Source: Thermomonas aquatica
GTDB lineage: Bacteria > Pseudomonadota > Gammaproteobacteria > Xanthomonadales > Xanthomonadaceae
Length of the DNA: 64,000 bases
Assembly (NCBI RefSeq): GCF_006337105.1
Contig: NZ_CP040871.1
Location: forward strand, 434,001 to 498,000
Direction of reading: 5' to 3'
In this document: one piece after another, positions 15,667-25,055 of the stretch
How the letters are laid out: each line of letters opens with the position of its first letter
Numbering within the stretch: the stretch's first letter is position 1
Position numbers and translations under genes: made by a program
The notes under the pieces: generated by a model
What the model was told of the DNA's origin: nothing
What the model saw: the letters and a program-made list of their open reading frames with translations, nothing else
Databases searched by the model: none

Positions 15667-17199
15667 CTATTGCCTGACGAACGCCTGTCCACGCCAGCCG
15701 ATCCGGCCGCGATCGCAACGCAGCGGTTCCGGCGGTTCCAGCGCCGAAGTCGATGCGCCGAACAGGCCCGGTTGCGCGGGTTCCAGCCGCATCGCCAAGG
15801 CACCGACGTCGGCGACCAGGCCCGTGTCGTCCTGCACCACCCGCATCTCGCCGTACAGCGCGTTGGCGTAGCGCCCCGTGCAGGCGCGCAGGCTGGCCGC
15901 ATCCGCTCGCCAGCGCCAGCCGCCCCATTGCGGATCGGCGCGATCCTGTTCGATGGCGGCACGGCGCTTGGCGGCCTTGGCTTGGACATTGGCCGGATAT
16001 CCCGCCAATGCCTTGCGCAAGCGCCCGGTTTCGCCGGGCTGGCCGGTCGCAAGGCCGATGAAGGCCTTGATCATCGCCAGTTGCAGGCCTTCCATCGCGC
16101 TGTCGCTGTTGGCCGCCAACGACAGGCCCGCGCGCGCCGACGGCACCAGCACCGTCACCGACACCGCGCCGTCGTACGCACCCGGGTGCATCAGCGCGGT
16201 CTGTCCGCGATAACTGCAGGTGTACCAGCCCAGGCTGTAGCCATTGCAGTCGATCTCGCCGTCGGCGAGCTTCGATTGCGCGATCGGCCGCTGCGAACGC
16301 TGCCATGCGCCGGCGGGCAATGCATGGCCGGCATCGCCGATGCCGAGGTTGGCCTGCATCCAGCGCGCCATCGCGTTCGGCGATGCCAGCAGGCCGCCTG
16401 CCGCATGCATCAGCGCATCCGGCTTCGGCCTCAGCGCGCGCCACTGCGAGCCGTCCCACTGGTGGTTCCAGCCCAGCTGCGCCTCGGGAACCGTCGAGGA
16501 GCGCGACGAAACGCCATCGAGGGCGAGCGGGCGCAGCACCGCGGCATCGAGCCAATCGCGCCAATGGCGCCCGGTCGCGGCTTCCAGTGCCGCGCCATAG
16601 ATGAGGTCGCCGATGTTCGCGTAACGAAAGCCGGCGGCGCGCGGCGCCACTTCGCTCGCCAGCAGCGCCGGGTACTCCGCCGCCGGCACCTCGCGCACGT
16701 GCGCGGCGAGGACATTGAGGGTGTCGGTGGCCAGGCCTTCCTGGTGCGACAGCAGGTCGGCCATGCTGATCCGCCGCGGGTCGGCCGGTGCCGGCAACTG
16801 CAATGCCGGCCAGACATCCGCCAATGTCCTCGACAACGGGAATTCGCCGCGCGCATCCAGCACCGCGGCCAGCAGCCCGATGAAGGACTTGGTCTGCGAG
16901 GCGATGTAGAAGCGCGTATCGGCATCGGCCTCGATGCTGCGGTCCGCGCGCGGCCGGCCTTGCACATCGATCCATGGCGCGGCATCGCCCTGCACAATGA
17001 CCGCCGCCAGCGCCGGGGTACCGCCCGGCACGCGCATCGCCGCGGCGACCGCGTCGCGGAACGGCGCGCTCAGCGCAGGATCGACATGCCGCAGCGCGGC
17101 GCTCGGCATCGGCGATGGCGTTGCGGCCAGCGCATCGCCCAGCAAGAGAGCCGGCAGCGCGAGCAACATGAACGGGGTATGGGCGATGGACTTCGGCAC
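15667..17199 (-). CDS. Secreted serine hydrolase, beta-lactamase/class C-like family
   Basis: This 510-residue protein starts at a GTG (17199-17197) preceded by GGAGG at the right spacing, which decides the start; no ATG fits. A signal peptide is followed by a beta-lactamase-fold domain with SxxK (SQTK in FYIASQTKSF) and the YxN motif (YAN in FRYANIG). A C-terminal region of about 130 residues has no motif I recognise. Family members are D-aminopeptidases, esterases or penicillin-binding-like enzymes; the substrate is unknown. It is one of three such hydrolases in the window. Confidence 0.85.
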   Translation of the reverse strand: MPKSIAHTPFMLLALPALLLGDALAATPSPMPSAALRHVDPALSAPFRDAVAAAMRVPGGTPALAAVIVQGDAAPWIDVQGRPRADRSIEADADTRFYIASQTKSFIGLLAAVLDARGEFPLSRTLADVWPALQLPAPADPRRISMADLLSHQEGLATDTLNVLAAHVREVPAAEYPALLASEVAPRAAGFRYANIGDLIYGAALEAATGRHWRDWLDAAVLRPLALDGVSSRSSTVPEAQLGWNHQWDGSQWRALRPKPDALMHAAGGLLASPNAMARWMQANLGIGDAGHALPAGAWQRSQRPIAQSKLADGEIDCNGYSLGWYTCSYRGQTALMHPGAYDGAVSVTVLVPSARAGLSLAANSDSAMEGLQLAMIKAFIGLATGQPGETGRLRKALAGYPANVQAKAAKRRAAIEQDRADPQWGGWRWRADAASLRACTGRYANALYGEMRVVQDDTGLVADVGALAMRLEPAQPGLFGASTSALEPPEPLRCDRGRIGWRGQAFVRQ

Positions 17200-17373
17200 G
17201 ATGCCTCCGGGCGTCGGGCGACACCGCCCGTCCGCAACGGATACGGGCCGCGCGCATGCCGTTGCATCGGCGCGGTCCCGCCGCATCGCCGCCGCGCGGA
17301 ACCTTCCCGTTCCATCCCCGTCGAAATCCGCCGCGTCCGTCCGTCGTACAGTCGGACCCGCCCGGAGACCGCC

Positions 17374-18036
17374 ATGACTGCCCCCCGCCTGCGCCTGTAT
17401 GCCCACCCGTTCTCGTCCTACTGCCAGAAGGCGCTGGTGGCGCTGTACGAGAACGCCACCCCGTTCGACTACCGCAGCCTCGAGCAGGCAGGCAACAACG
17501 CCGAACTGGCGGCGCTGTGGCCGATGAAGCGCTTCCCGGTGCTGGCCGATGGCGAGCGCACGGTGCTGGAGGCGAGTTGCATCATCGAATACCTGCAGCT
17601 GCACCATCCCGGCCCGGTGCGGCTGATCCCGGACGATCCGGACGCCGCGCTGGAAGTGCGCATGCTCGACCGCTTCTTCGACAACTACGTGTCCACCCCG
17701 CAGCAGAAAGCCGTGTTCGATGCCATCCGCGCCGAGGCCGACCGCGACCCCTGCGGCGTGCGCGAGGCCCGCGCCATGCTCGAGACTTCGTACGCGTGGC
17801 TGGATGCGCGCATGGCCAGCCGCACCTGGGCCTGCGGCGACGGCTTCAGCCTGGCCGACTGCGCGGCCGCGCCGTTCCTGTTCTACGCCGACTGGACGCA
17901 CCCGATCGACCCGCGCTTCGCCAACGTGCACGCCTATCGCGAACGGCTGCTGGCACGGCCGTCGTTCAAGCGCGCGGTGGACGAGGCGCGGCCGTATCGC
18001 GGCTATTTCCCGCTGGGCGCGCCGGATCGGGATTGA
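17374..18036 (+). CDS. Glutathione S-transferase family protein
   Basis: A 220-residue protein with an N-terminal thioredoxin-fold domain (LRLYAHPFSSYCQKALVALYEN, KRFPVLADGERTVLEASCIIEYL with the glutathione-binding Glu-Ser/Ala turn) and a C-terminal helical domain (FSLADCAAAPFLFYAD). The SSYC near the start offers a Ser or Cys catalytic residue. It probably conjugates or reduces small electrophiles with glutathione in the cytoplasm. It stands divergent from the serine hydrolase gene; nothing nearby indicates a substrate. Confidence 0.9.
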   Translation: MTAPRLRLYAHPFSSYCQKALVALYENATPFDYRSLEQAGNNAELAALWPMKRFPVLADGERTVLEASCIIEYLQLHHPGPVRLIPDDPDAALEVRMLDRFFDNYVSTPQQKAVFDAIRAEADRDPCGVREARAMLETSYAWLDARMASRTWACGDGFSLADCAAAPFLFYADWTHPIDPRFANVHAYRERLLARPSFKRAVDEARPYRGYFPLGAPDRD

Positions 18037-18060
18037 AGCCGGGCGCAGCGCGAGCGCCGC

Positions 18061-18498
18061 CTACAGGTCCAGTCCCTCGCGCACCTTGACGATGAAGGTC
18101 AGCGCGCTGCCGCTGCGCAGCTTGCCCTTCTCCACCCGCACGAAGAACGGGATGGTGCCGTTGCCGACCACCGACCAGGTCTTCTGCACCAGGTGGTAGA
18201 GGCCCTCCAGCCCGGGCAGGTTCTCGATCTCGACCACGAAGAAGCCAGTCGACTGGTCGAACAGGTGCGCCATCTGCCACAGCTGGAAATTGGACTTCTT
18301 CAAGCCGGTCACCGGCACCCCATCGGCATCGGTAACCCGGACCACGATGATCAGGCGGTCGTCGTCCTTGAGGATCGCGCCCTGCGCCGACACCTGCAAC
18401 GGGCCGGAGGCAAGCGTGGGTCGCGGGGTCTTTCCTACCGTCGCGTCCGGACGCCCGGTGGGCGTGGGCGTGGCGCCTCCGACTTTCTTCCTGGCCAT
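18061..18498 (-). CDS. Hypothetical protein with a beta-rich domain
   Basis: A 145-residue protein. The first 30 residues are basic and Pro/Thr-rich. The remaining part alternates hydrophobic residues in a beta-sandwich-like way (RLIIVVRVTDADGVPVTGL, GFFVVEIENLPGL, IPFFVRVEKGKL), which could be an Ig-like or carboxypeptidase-regulatory-like fold. No signal peptide is present. I do not recognise it. It is probably transcribed alone. Confidence 0.68.
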   Translation of the reverse strand: MARKKVGGATPTPTGRPDATVGKTPRPTLASGPLQVSAQGAILKDDDRLIIVVRVTDADGVPVTGLKKSNFQLWQMAHLFDQSTGFFVVEIENLPGLEGLYHLVQKTWSVVGNGTIPFFVRVEKGKLRSGSALTFIVKVREGLDL

Positions 18499-18573
18499 CT
18501 GCCGAACTCCTCGCGAGGGGGTAACCCTGTCAACGCGGGCGGCGGCGACGATGGGCCATCGTCCGTGGCCGGG

Positions 18574-18900
18574 TCAGGCTGCAGCGGCAGCCGAGAGCAG
18601 GCCCTTGCGCCGCAACCACCATTCCAGCGGCATCGTCACCAGCGGCGGGATCGCCGCCAGCATGCCCAGCAGCAGCGCCCAGCCCGGCCAGCGCAGGCGA
18701 CTGGCGGTCACCAACGTGGCCGCCAGGTAGAACAGGAATGCCGCGCCGTGCAGGCGCCCGAACAACCACACGCCGACGTCGGTCGCCTCCGCGCCGTATT
18801 TCAGCCACATCCCGATCAGCAGTCCCGTCCAGGTCAGGGCTTCGGCGAACGCGGCGACCGCATACAGGCGTCCGCTCGCGGACAAGGGTTGGACGGGCAT
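18574..18900 (-). CDS. DUF3817-family integral membrane protein
   Basis: A 108-residue protein with three membrane helices. It has the DUF3817 pattern, including FAEALTWTGLLIGMWLKY near the start and the FGRLHGAAFLFYL segment in the middle. Family members are small inner-membrane proteins without known activity. ATG 18900 is chosen over a TTG two codons upstream. Confidence 0.78.
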   Translation of the reverse strand: MPVQPLSASGRLYAVAAFAEALTWTGLLIGMWLKYGAEATDVGVWLFGRLHGAAFLFYLAATLVTASRLRWPGWALLLGMLAAIPPLVTMPLEWWLRRKGLLSAAAAA

Positions 18901-19010
18901 CGGCAACTCCGTGGCAATGGCCGGTCATTGTGTTTGAAACGGCGAATGGCGCAAACCTCGGGCGCGTCTGCGTGGCCGTACCGGATCAACTTGCCATCAC
19001 AAGCGAGCAC

Positions 19011-20051
19011 TCAGGCGCGGAAGACCGGCTCCAACAGCCGGAACGTGCCGGCGTCGGCATCCAGTTCGACCATCCCGCCCACCGGCACGATGAACTGCTC
19101 GCGGATGTGCCCGATCATGGCGCCGCGATAGGCCGGGATCTTCAACGGCCCGATGTGGTCGTCGAGGATCTGTTCCAGGGTGAGCGAGCCGTAGCCGTCG
19201 CCGGGCTTGCAGTCGCTGCATTCGCCGAAGATGAAGCCGGCGATCCGGTCCAGCGCGCCCATCAGCTTGAGCGTGCTGAACATGCGGTCGATGCGGTACG
19301 GCGCCTCGCCCACGTCTTCCAGGAACAGGATCCTGCCGTTGAAATCCGGCAGGTAGGACGAGCCGGCCAGCGCGGCCAGCACGCTGAGGTTGCCGCCCAC
19401 CAGTTCGCCGCGCGCCTTGCCGCCGCGGATGGCGAGGGTGCGGTTCCGGCGCGGCACCAGTTCGTCGCCGGCCTCGGCCTTGTTGCGGTATTCGATCAAT
19501 TCGCGGTCGAAGAACAGGCGACGGAACTGGTCGGCATTGAACGCATTCCAGCTGCCGGAACCGACCTGCCCGTGGAAGGTCACCAGCCCGGTCTTCGCGT
19601 GGATGGCGCTGTGCAGCGCGGTGATGTCGGAATAGCCCAACAGCACCTTGGGGTTGCGGCGGATGGCGTCGTAATCCAGCAGCGGCAGCAGGCGTGCGGC
19701 GCCGGAACCGCCGCGCACGCAGACGATGGCCTTGACCGTGCTGTCGGCGAACATCGCGTTGAGGTCGCCGGCGCGTTCCGCATCGGTGCCGGCAAGATGG
19801 CCGTAACGCGAGGCCAGATGCGGCCCGGCCTTGACCTTGAAGCCCAGCGCTTCCATCGCCTCGCGCGCGAGCTGCAGGCTGAAACTGTCGTCGCTGGCCG
19901 AGGACGGGCTGACCAGTCCCACGGTGTCGCCCTTGTTCAATGGCGCCGGCAACAGGCGCTTGTGCGCGGATGCCGTCGCGCCCGCCGTGCCAGCGAGCGG
20001 AAGCAAGGAGGTGGCCAGTGCCGCGCTGCCGAGGAATTGCCGCCGATCCAT
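19011..20051 (-). CDS. ldcA: LD-carboxypeptidase, peptidase S66 family, Tat-exported
   Basis: A 346-residue S66 serine peptidase. The N-terminus (DRRQFLGSAALATSLLP) is a twin-arginine signal, so it likely works in the periplasm, unlike cytoplasmic E. coli LdcA. The nucleophile Ser116 sits in RGGSGAARLLP. The catalytic Glu is in FLEDVGEAPYRIDRM and the His in AMIGHIREQF. S66 enzymes remove the terminal D-Ala from tetrapeptide stems or process related peptides during murein recycling. The symbol reflects the family only. Confidence 0.87.
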   Translation of the reverse strand: MDRRQFLGSAALATSLLPLAGTAGATASAHKRLLPAPLNKGDTVGLVSPSSASDDSFSLQLAREAMEALGFKVKAGPHLASRYGHLAGTDAERAGDLNAMFADSTVKAIVCVRGGSGAARLLPLLDYDAIRRNPKVLLGYSDITALHSAIHAKTGLVTFHGQVGSGSWNAFNADQFRRLFFDRELIEYRNKAEAGDELVPRRNRTLAIRGGKARGELVGGNLSVLAALAGSSYLPDFNGRILFLEDVGEAPYRIDRMFSTLKLMGALDRIAGFIFGECSDCKPGDGYGSLTLEQILDDHIGPLKIPAYRGAMIGHIREQFIVPVGGMVELDADAGTFRLLEPVFRA

Positions 20052-20238
20052 GCCGCCATCCGTGATGAAGTCGTACGCTGCAGGTTAACAACCACGCCCC
20101 ACGCGCAACAATCCAGCCGGCGCCGGCGCATTCACGGAAGCCGGTTCATGCATGTCGATTTCCGTTACGCCGGTTCGTCATACAGTCGAACCCGCACACA
20201 CTGCCGGGCCCGTCCGTTCACGATGCAGGAGCAACGCC

Positions 20239-20718
20239 ATGATCCCGAAGAACACCATCTGCCTGTGGTACGACAACGACGCATACGGCGCCGCCACGTT
20301 CTACGCCGAAACCTTCCCGGACAGCGCGGTGACCCGGGTGACGCGCGCGCCCGGAGACTACCCGTCCGGCAAGCAGGGCGACGTGCTGACCGTCGAATTC
20401 ACCGTGTTCGGGATTCCCTGCATCGGCCTCAATGGCGGGCCGGCGTTCAAGCAGAGCGAAGCGTTCTCGTTCCAGATCGCCACCGACGACCAGGCCGAGA
20501 CCGACCGCTACTGGAACGCCATCGTCGGCAACGATGGCCAGGAAAGCGGATGCGGCTGGTGCAAGGACAAGTGGGGCCTGAACTGGCAGATCACCCCGCG
20601 CGTGCTCACCAGGGCCTATACCGGCAACGATCCGGCAGCGGCCAAACGCGCCTTCGACGCGATGATGACCATGCGCAAGATCGACGTGGCGGCGATCGAG
20701 GCCGCGGTGCGCGGCTGA
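20239..20718 (+). CDS. VOC-family (PhnB/3-dmu-9_3-mt-like) protein
   Basis: A 159-residue glyoxalase-fold protein: ICLWYDNDAYGAATFYAETFPDS at the start, FGIPCIGLNGGP and FSFQIATDDQAETDRYW in the middle, and CGWCKDKWGLNWQITPRVL near the end, all hallmarks of the PhnB-like VOC family. Several homologues are annotated as methyltransferase-related, but the activity of this subgroup is not known. It is preceded by 187 bases that contain no gene. Confidence 0.87.
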   Translation: MIPKNTICLWYDNDAYGAATFYAETFPDSAVTRVTRAPGDYPSGKQGDVLTVEFTVFGIPCIGLNGGPAFKQSEAFSFQIATDDQAETDRYWNAIVGNDGQESGCGWCKDKWGLNWQITPRVLTRAYTGNDPAAAKRAFDAMMTMRKIDVAAIEAAVRG

Positions 20719-20726
20719 GTTGCGAG

Positions 20727-20752
20727 GGCGCGCCCTTGGCAGGCGCGCCTTT
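20727..20752. terminator. Probable bidirectional terminator hairpin
   Basis: GGCGCGCC (20727-20734) can pair with GGCGCGCC (20742-20749) across a seven-base loop, followed by TTT. It lies between convergent stops. Confidence 0.45.
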
Positions 20753-20767
20753 GCCGGGGCGCCGCGG

Positions 20768-21277
20768 TCAGTACGCGCCCATGAAATCCTTCTTGCCCAG
20801 CTCGACGCCGTTGTGGCGCAACAGCGCGTACGCGGTGGTGACGTGGAAGAAGAACTGCGGCAATCCGTAGTGCAGCAGGTAGCCCTGGCCGCTGATCGAG
20901 CGCTCCTTCGGCGTACCGGGGCGCAGCAGGATGGTGCGATCTTCGCTGCCGTCGAACGCGGCGGCGTCGAGCCCGTCGATGAACGCCACGGTCCTGGAAA
21001 TCCGCGCCTGCAGCTCGGCGAAGCTCTGCTCGGCATCGTCATAGGCGGGCACGTCCACCCCCGCCAGCCGCGCCGGCACGCTCTTGGCGAAATCGCAGGC
21101 GATCTGCACCTGCCGCACCAGCGGGAACATGTCGGGGAACAGCCGGGTCTGCAGCAGCACCGCCGGATCGATCTTCTTCTCGATGGCGTGCGCTTCCGCC
21201 TTGCCGAGCAGGTCGCCCAGGCTGGCGAGCAGTTGCTTGAACACGGGAACGGAGGCGGCGTGCATGGAAAGGCTCAT
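20768..21277 (-). CDS. DUF1993-family protein
   Basis: A 169-residue helical protein matching the DUF1993 pattern: MSLSMHAASVPVFKQLLASL at the start, LFPDMFPLVRQVQIACDFAK, and HYGLPQFFFHVTTAYALLRHNG near the end. The conserved His residues and four-helix layout resemble DinB-like metal-binding folds, but the function is unknown. ATG 21277 gives the family N-terminus. Confidence 0.85.
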   Translation of the reverse strand: MSLSMHAASVPVFKQLLASLGDLLGKAEAHAIEKKIDPAVLLQTRLFPDMFPLVRQVQIACDFAKSVPARLAGVDVPAYDDAEQSFAELQARISRTVAFIDGLDAAAFDGSEDRTILLRPGTPKERSISGQGYLLHYGLPQFFFHVTTAYALLRHNGVELGKKDFMGAY

Positions 21278-21321
21278 GGCGATCTCGCTGGGGAAACCGC
21301 CATGGTAGCGCCGGCGGCGCG

Positions 21322-22179
21322 CTAGTCGGCTTCCGCCGCGGCTTCGCGGCCCTGCTGGCGGATCAACGCTTGCTCGCGCGCATCGTCGATCGCGTGGCGC
21401 ACGCCATCGACATCGACCGCCGATTCGTCGTGCACGAACACGCCGGTCAGCTCGCTGTCCGGATGCAGTTCGCCGGCCTCGTACAGCGCCCACATTTCCT
21501 CGCCGTACCAGGTGTCCAGCAAGTCCGGCGCCCACGCGCCCAGGCTGGCGGTGAGGTTGTTGACGTCGCGCAGCAGCATCGTGCGCGCGGCATTGTTGCC
21601 GGCGGCGCTGACCACCTGCGGGAAGTCGATGATCACCGGGCCATCCGGCGCCACCAGCACGTTGTACTCGGACAGGTCGCCATGGATCAGGCCGATGCAC
21701 AGCATCTTCTGCACCTGGTGGACCAGGAAACGATGGAAGCCGCGTGCCTGCAGCGGCGACAGCTCGACCTCGCCCAGCCGCGGCGCGGAATGGCCGTCGG
21801 CATCGACCACCAGTTCCATCACCAGCACGCCGTGGAAATAGCCGTGCGGCTCCGGCACGCGCACGCCGGCGTCGCGCAGCCGGTACAGCGCATCGACCTC
21901 GGCGTTCTTCCAGGCGGTTTCCTGCTGCTTGCGTCCGTACTTGCTGGCCTTGCCGATGGCACGCGCTTCGCGGCTGCCGCGCACCTTGCGGCCTTCCTGG
22001 TACTGCACGCGCTGCTGGAAACTGCGCTGCGCCATGTCCTTGTAGACCTTGGCACAGCGGATCTCGCGGCCGGCGCGCACCACGTACACGGCGGCTTCCT
22101 TGCCGCTTTTCAGCGGCCGCATGACCTCATCGATCACGCCGTCGTCGATGAGGGGCTGCAGGCCCGAAGGGGTTTTCAT
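21322..22179 (-). CDS. RIO-like serine/threonine protein kinase
   Basis: A 285-residue atypical kinase: nucleotide loop with KSGKEAAVYVV and CAKVYK, catalytic loop IHGDLSEYN, metal-binding IIDFPQ (in place of DFG). This arrangement is that of bacterial RIO1-like kinases. In eukaryotes and archaea RIO kinases act in ribosome maturation; the bacterial role is not established. It is divergent from a 23S-type pseudouridine synthase gene 109 bases away, a context compatible with a ribosome-related role, though this is inference. Confidence 0.87.
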   Translation of the reverse strand: MKTPSGLQPLIDDGVIDEVMRPLKSGKEAAVYVVRAGREIRCAKVYKDMAQRSFQQRVQYQEGRKVRGSREARAIGKASKYGRKQQETAWKNAEVDALYRLRDAGVRVPEPHGYFHGVLVMELVVDADGHSAPRLGEVELSPLQARGFHRFLVHQVQKMLCIGLIHGDLSEYNVLVAPDGPVIIDFPQVVSAAGNNAARTMLLRDVNNLTASLGAWAPDLLDTWYGEEMWALYEAGELHPDSELTGVFVHDESAVDVDGVRHAIDDAREQALIRQQGREAAAEAD

Positions 22180-22288
22180 GGCATCTCGAGGCGAATGACG
22201 GCGCGACAGGACGCGCGCATCGGGAAATCGGGGGCGACAGAGTGCCTGATCGTTACACTGCCTGTCCTGAATCCCGTGGCGCGCGCGC

Positions 22289-23023
22289 ATGTCCGATCCG
22301 GCCCAGCATCCCGTTCGATTGGCGAAACACGTGGCCGACCTCGCCCGTTGCACGCGGCTGGAAGCAGAGCAGTACATCAAGGGCGGCTGGGTGTCGGTCG
22401 ACGGCCGCGTGGTCGAAGACCCGGCGCACCTGGTATCGGGCGAAGCCGTGCTGATCGATCCGGCCGCGCAGCTGGAAACCGTGGAACCGGCGACCGTGCT
22501 GCTGCACAAGCCGGTGGGCTACGACACCATCAGCGGTCGCAAGGCGGCCGCGGGACTGGTGCAGCCGGAGACGCGCTGGGCCGAGGATCCGTCCGGCGTG
22601 CGCATGCTGGATCGCCATTTCCATCGACTGACGCCGCTGGTGCCGCTCGATGCCGAGGCCAGCGGGCTGATGGTGCTGACCCAGGACGGCCGCGTGTGGC
22701 GGCGCCTGACCGAGGACGGCGACGAGATCGAACAGGAATTCGTGGTCGAAGTCAGCGGCGAGATCGCCCCGTACGGCCTGCGCAAGCTCAACCACGGCCT
22801 GCACTACAACGGCCGCGCGCTGCCGCCATGCAAGGTCAGCTGGCAGAACGAGGTCCGCCTGCGCTTCGCGATCAAGGGCGTGCAAGGCGGGCAGCTGCGC
22901 GACATGTGCGCGCAGGTCGGCCTGGGCGTGGTCGCGATCCGGCGGCTGCGGATCGGCAAGGTCTCGCTGGCGAAGATGCCGGTCGGCGCCTGGCGCTACC
23001 TGCCGGTCGGCGAACGGTTCTGA
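22289..23023 (+). CDS. RluF/RsuA-like rRNA pseudouridine synthase
   Basis: A 244-residue pseudouridine synthase with an N-terminal S4 RNA-binding domain (about residues 8-60, CTRLEAEQYIKGGWVSVDG) and the RsuA-type catalytic domain. The catalytic Asp is in VPLDAEASGLMVLTQDG. The family motif LLHKPVGY is near residue 72 and RQLRDM-like GQLRDMCAQVGL near 210. It probably modifies a uridine in rRNA or tRNA; the exact site cannot be told. The symbol rluF would be plausible but is not proved. Confidence 0.87.
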   Translation: MSDPAQHPVRLAKHVADLARCTRLEAEQYIKGGWVSVDGRVVEDPAHLVSGEAVLIDPAAQLETVEPATVLLHKPVGYDTISGRKAAAGLVQPETRWAEDPSGVRMLDRHFHRLTPLVPLDAEASGLMVLTQDGRVWRRLTEDGDEIEQEFVVEVSGEIAPYGLRKLNHGLHYNGRALPPCKVSWQNEVRLRFAIKGVQGGQLRDMCAQVGLGVVAIRRLRIGKVSLAKMPVGAWRYLPVGERF

Positions 23024-23029
23024 CCGGCT

Positions 23030-23500
23030 TCAGGCGGCGCGCACGCGCAGCGTCAGACCCTTGAGGAAATTGCGCAGCAGCTGGTCGCCGCACAGGCGGA
23101 AGTTCTTGTGTCCCGGCTGGCGGAACAATGCCGACAGTTCCGGCTTCGAGATCGCGAATCCCGCGTCCGCGAAGGCCCGCTGCATGTCCACGTCGGTGAG
23201 CTGGAACGCCACCCGCAGCTTCTTCAGCACCACGTTGTTGTTGATCCGCTTCTCCAGCGGGCGCGGCGGCAGGGATTCGTCGCGGCCGCGGCGGTGGATC
23301 ACCAGGCCGTCGAGGAAATGCGCCATCACCCGGTCGCTGCAGGCGACGTGGCCGGGCTCGTCTTCCTTCAGCAGGTATCCGCGCAGTTCGTCCTTGTCGA
23401 TCGCGAACCCGGGATCCGACAGGCGGACGATCTCGATCAGCCTGTTGTCGCTCAGGTCCAGCATGTAGCGGATGCTGCGCAGGATGTCGTTGTTGATCAT
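23030..23500 (-). CDS. yehS: DUF1456-family protein YehS
   Basis: A 156-residue protein made of two copies of the DUF1456 helical repeat. NDILRSIRYMLDLSDNRLIEI opens the first, and NNNVVLKKLRVAFQLTDVDMQRAF opens the second; each is followed by an FAI(D/S)K(D/P)EL block. The size and layout match E. coli YehS. The function is unknown. ATG 23500 gives the family start. The stop lies six bases from that of the convergent pseudouridine synthase gene. Confidence 0.9.
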   Translation of the reverse strand: MINNDILRSIRYMLDLSDNRLIEIVRLSDPGFAIDKDELRGYLLKEDEPGHVACSDRVMAHFLDGLVIHRRGRDESLPPRPLEKRINNNVVLKKLRVAFQLTDVDMQRAFADAGFAISKPELSALFRQPGHKNFRLCGDQLLRNFLKGLTLRVRAA

Positions 23501-23662
23501 CGATCCGGCATGCGTTCTGGAAGTGGCGGCCAGTTTAGTGGCGAAACCGCCCCGCGCGCGGGCCAGCCGATCCAGCGCGATTCCGCCGCGCATTCCCCGT
23601 CCCGGCATGCTTTGCATTAACGTGCGACGCGCGGGACGTCGCCCGCGCCAGCCGCCCCGACC

Positions 23663-24283
23663 ATGGCCCTCGACCTGTTCCTGAAGCCTTACAAGCCCAA
23701 GTCGCGTTCGAAGGCGGCGTCGCTCAAGGCGAGGGAGGCCTTGTTCGACGCGCTGCAGGCGGCTTATCCGCAAACGGCATTGATCGGCGATGCCAGGCAG
23801 GGCCGCATCGAACGCTTCCCGCTGGGCGAGCTGCACATCGCGCCGGACGAACTGCACTGGACCATGCATGGCGTCGACGATGCGGAACCGGTCCATGCCC
23901 TCGCCGACTGGTTCTTCGCCCACGGCTTCGCCTGCGTGGATCCGCAGGATGCCGGTTTCGACCGCCCGCGGATCGAACCGCCCGCGATCGGCGGCAGCCT
24001 CGACGACCTGGTCGGCGCGCGATGGCTCGGCCTGCGCTTCGACCGCAATTACGCCACCGCGCTCAACCTCGACTTCGCCCTCGCCGACGGGCGTCGCGCC
24101 GAACTGCGGATGTGGCACCTCGGCCGCTGCCAGGTTCCGGAACTGTCGCCGTTGGTGAAGGCCGTGGTCGCCGGCAGCGTGTTCGAACCCGGCGACTACG
24201 ACAGCCTGCGCGTGCGGTTCGAGGGCGACCATGAGCTGGTCTTCACCGATGCCGTGTTCGGCGGCGTGCACATCGCCGCCTGA
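23663..24283 (+). CDS. Conserved hypothetical protein
   Basis: A 206-residue soluble protein, acidic, starting MALDLFLKPYKPKSR. No catalytic motif, membrane segment or signal peptide is visible. Codon usage and G+C-rich third positions are like the neighbours, so it is a native gene. I do not recognise the family. It runs in the same direction as the GST gene 90 bases downstream. Confidence 0.75.
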   Translation: MALDLFLKPYKPKSRSKAASLKAREALFDALQAAYPQTALIGDARQGRIERFPLGELHIAPDELHWTMHGVDDAEPVHALADWFFAHGFACVDPQDAGFDRPRIEPPAIGGSLDDLVGARWLGLRFDRNYATALNLDFALADGRRAELRMWHLGRCQVPELSPLVKAVVAGSVFEPGDYDSLRVRFEGDHELVFTDAVFGGVHIAA

Positions 24284-24373
24284 CCGCGGCCAGCTCCGGC
24301 GCGCCCGATCGTCGATTCGCCGGCCGCCCGTTCGTCGCACGAATGCGACGCAAGAACCCCGCAGGAACCCGCC

Positions 24374-25021
24374 ATGGACCCGACCATCACCGCCTTCCAG
24401 CATTCGCCCGACCGCGGCCGCGGGCTGGCGCGCGACATGCGCGTGCGCTGGGCGCTGGAAGAAACCGGCCAGGCCTACGACGTGCGCCTGCTCTCGTTCG
24501 CAGAGATGAAGCAGCCCGCGCACCTGGCGCTGAATCCGTTCGGGCAGATCCCGACGTACGAGGAAGGCGACCTGACCCTGTTCGAGTCGGGGGCGATCAT
24601 CCTCCACCTCGCGCAGCGCCATCCCGGCTTGCTGCCTGCTCAAGCCGATGCCCGCGCACGCGCCATCAGCTGGATGTTCGCCGCACTGAATACGATGGAA
24701 CCGCCGATCGTCGAATTCGGCATGGCCAAGCTGTTCGAACGCGACAAGCCCTGGTTCGAGCAGCGCCAACCCATGCTCGAAGACCGCGTGCGCACCCGGC
24801 TCGGCCAGCTGTCCGCCCGCCTCGGCGATGCCGACTGGCTCGATGGCGCGTTCAGCGCGGGCGACCTGCTGATGGTGACGGTGCTGCGCCGGCTCGACGG
24901 CCACGGGATGCTCGAGGAACACCCGAACCTCGTCGCCTACGTGGCGCGTGGCGAAGGCCGGCCCGCGTACCAACGCGCATTCGCGGCGCAATTGGCGGTG
25001 TTCGCCGCCGGCGCGACTTGA
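24374..25021 (+). CDS. Glutathione S-transferase family protein
   Basis: A 215-residue GST. The thioredoxin-fold half contains MRVRWALEETGQAYDVR, the conserved cis-Pro motif GQIPTYEEGDLTLFESGAIILHLA, and the C-terminal half ends in FSAGDLLMVTVLRRL (N-capping box). It differs from the other GST in the window and resembles the cluster often called YfcG/GstA-like. It probably acts on small electrophiles in the cytoplasm; the substrate is unknown. Confidence 0.9.
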   Translation: MDPTITAFQHSPDRGRGLARDMRVRWALEETGQAYDVRLLSFAEMKQPAHLALNPFGQIPTYEEGDLTLFESGAIILHLAQRHPGLLPAQADARARAISWMFAALNTMEPPIVEFGMAKLFERDKPWFEQRQPMLEDRVRTRLGQLSARLGDADWLDGAFSAGDLLMVTVLRRLDGHGMLEEHPNLVAYVARGEGRPAYQRAFAAQLAVFAAGAT

Positions 25022-25055
25022 ATCCGCCGCCGTTGCGGCGCGCACCGGCTGCGGA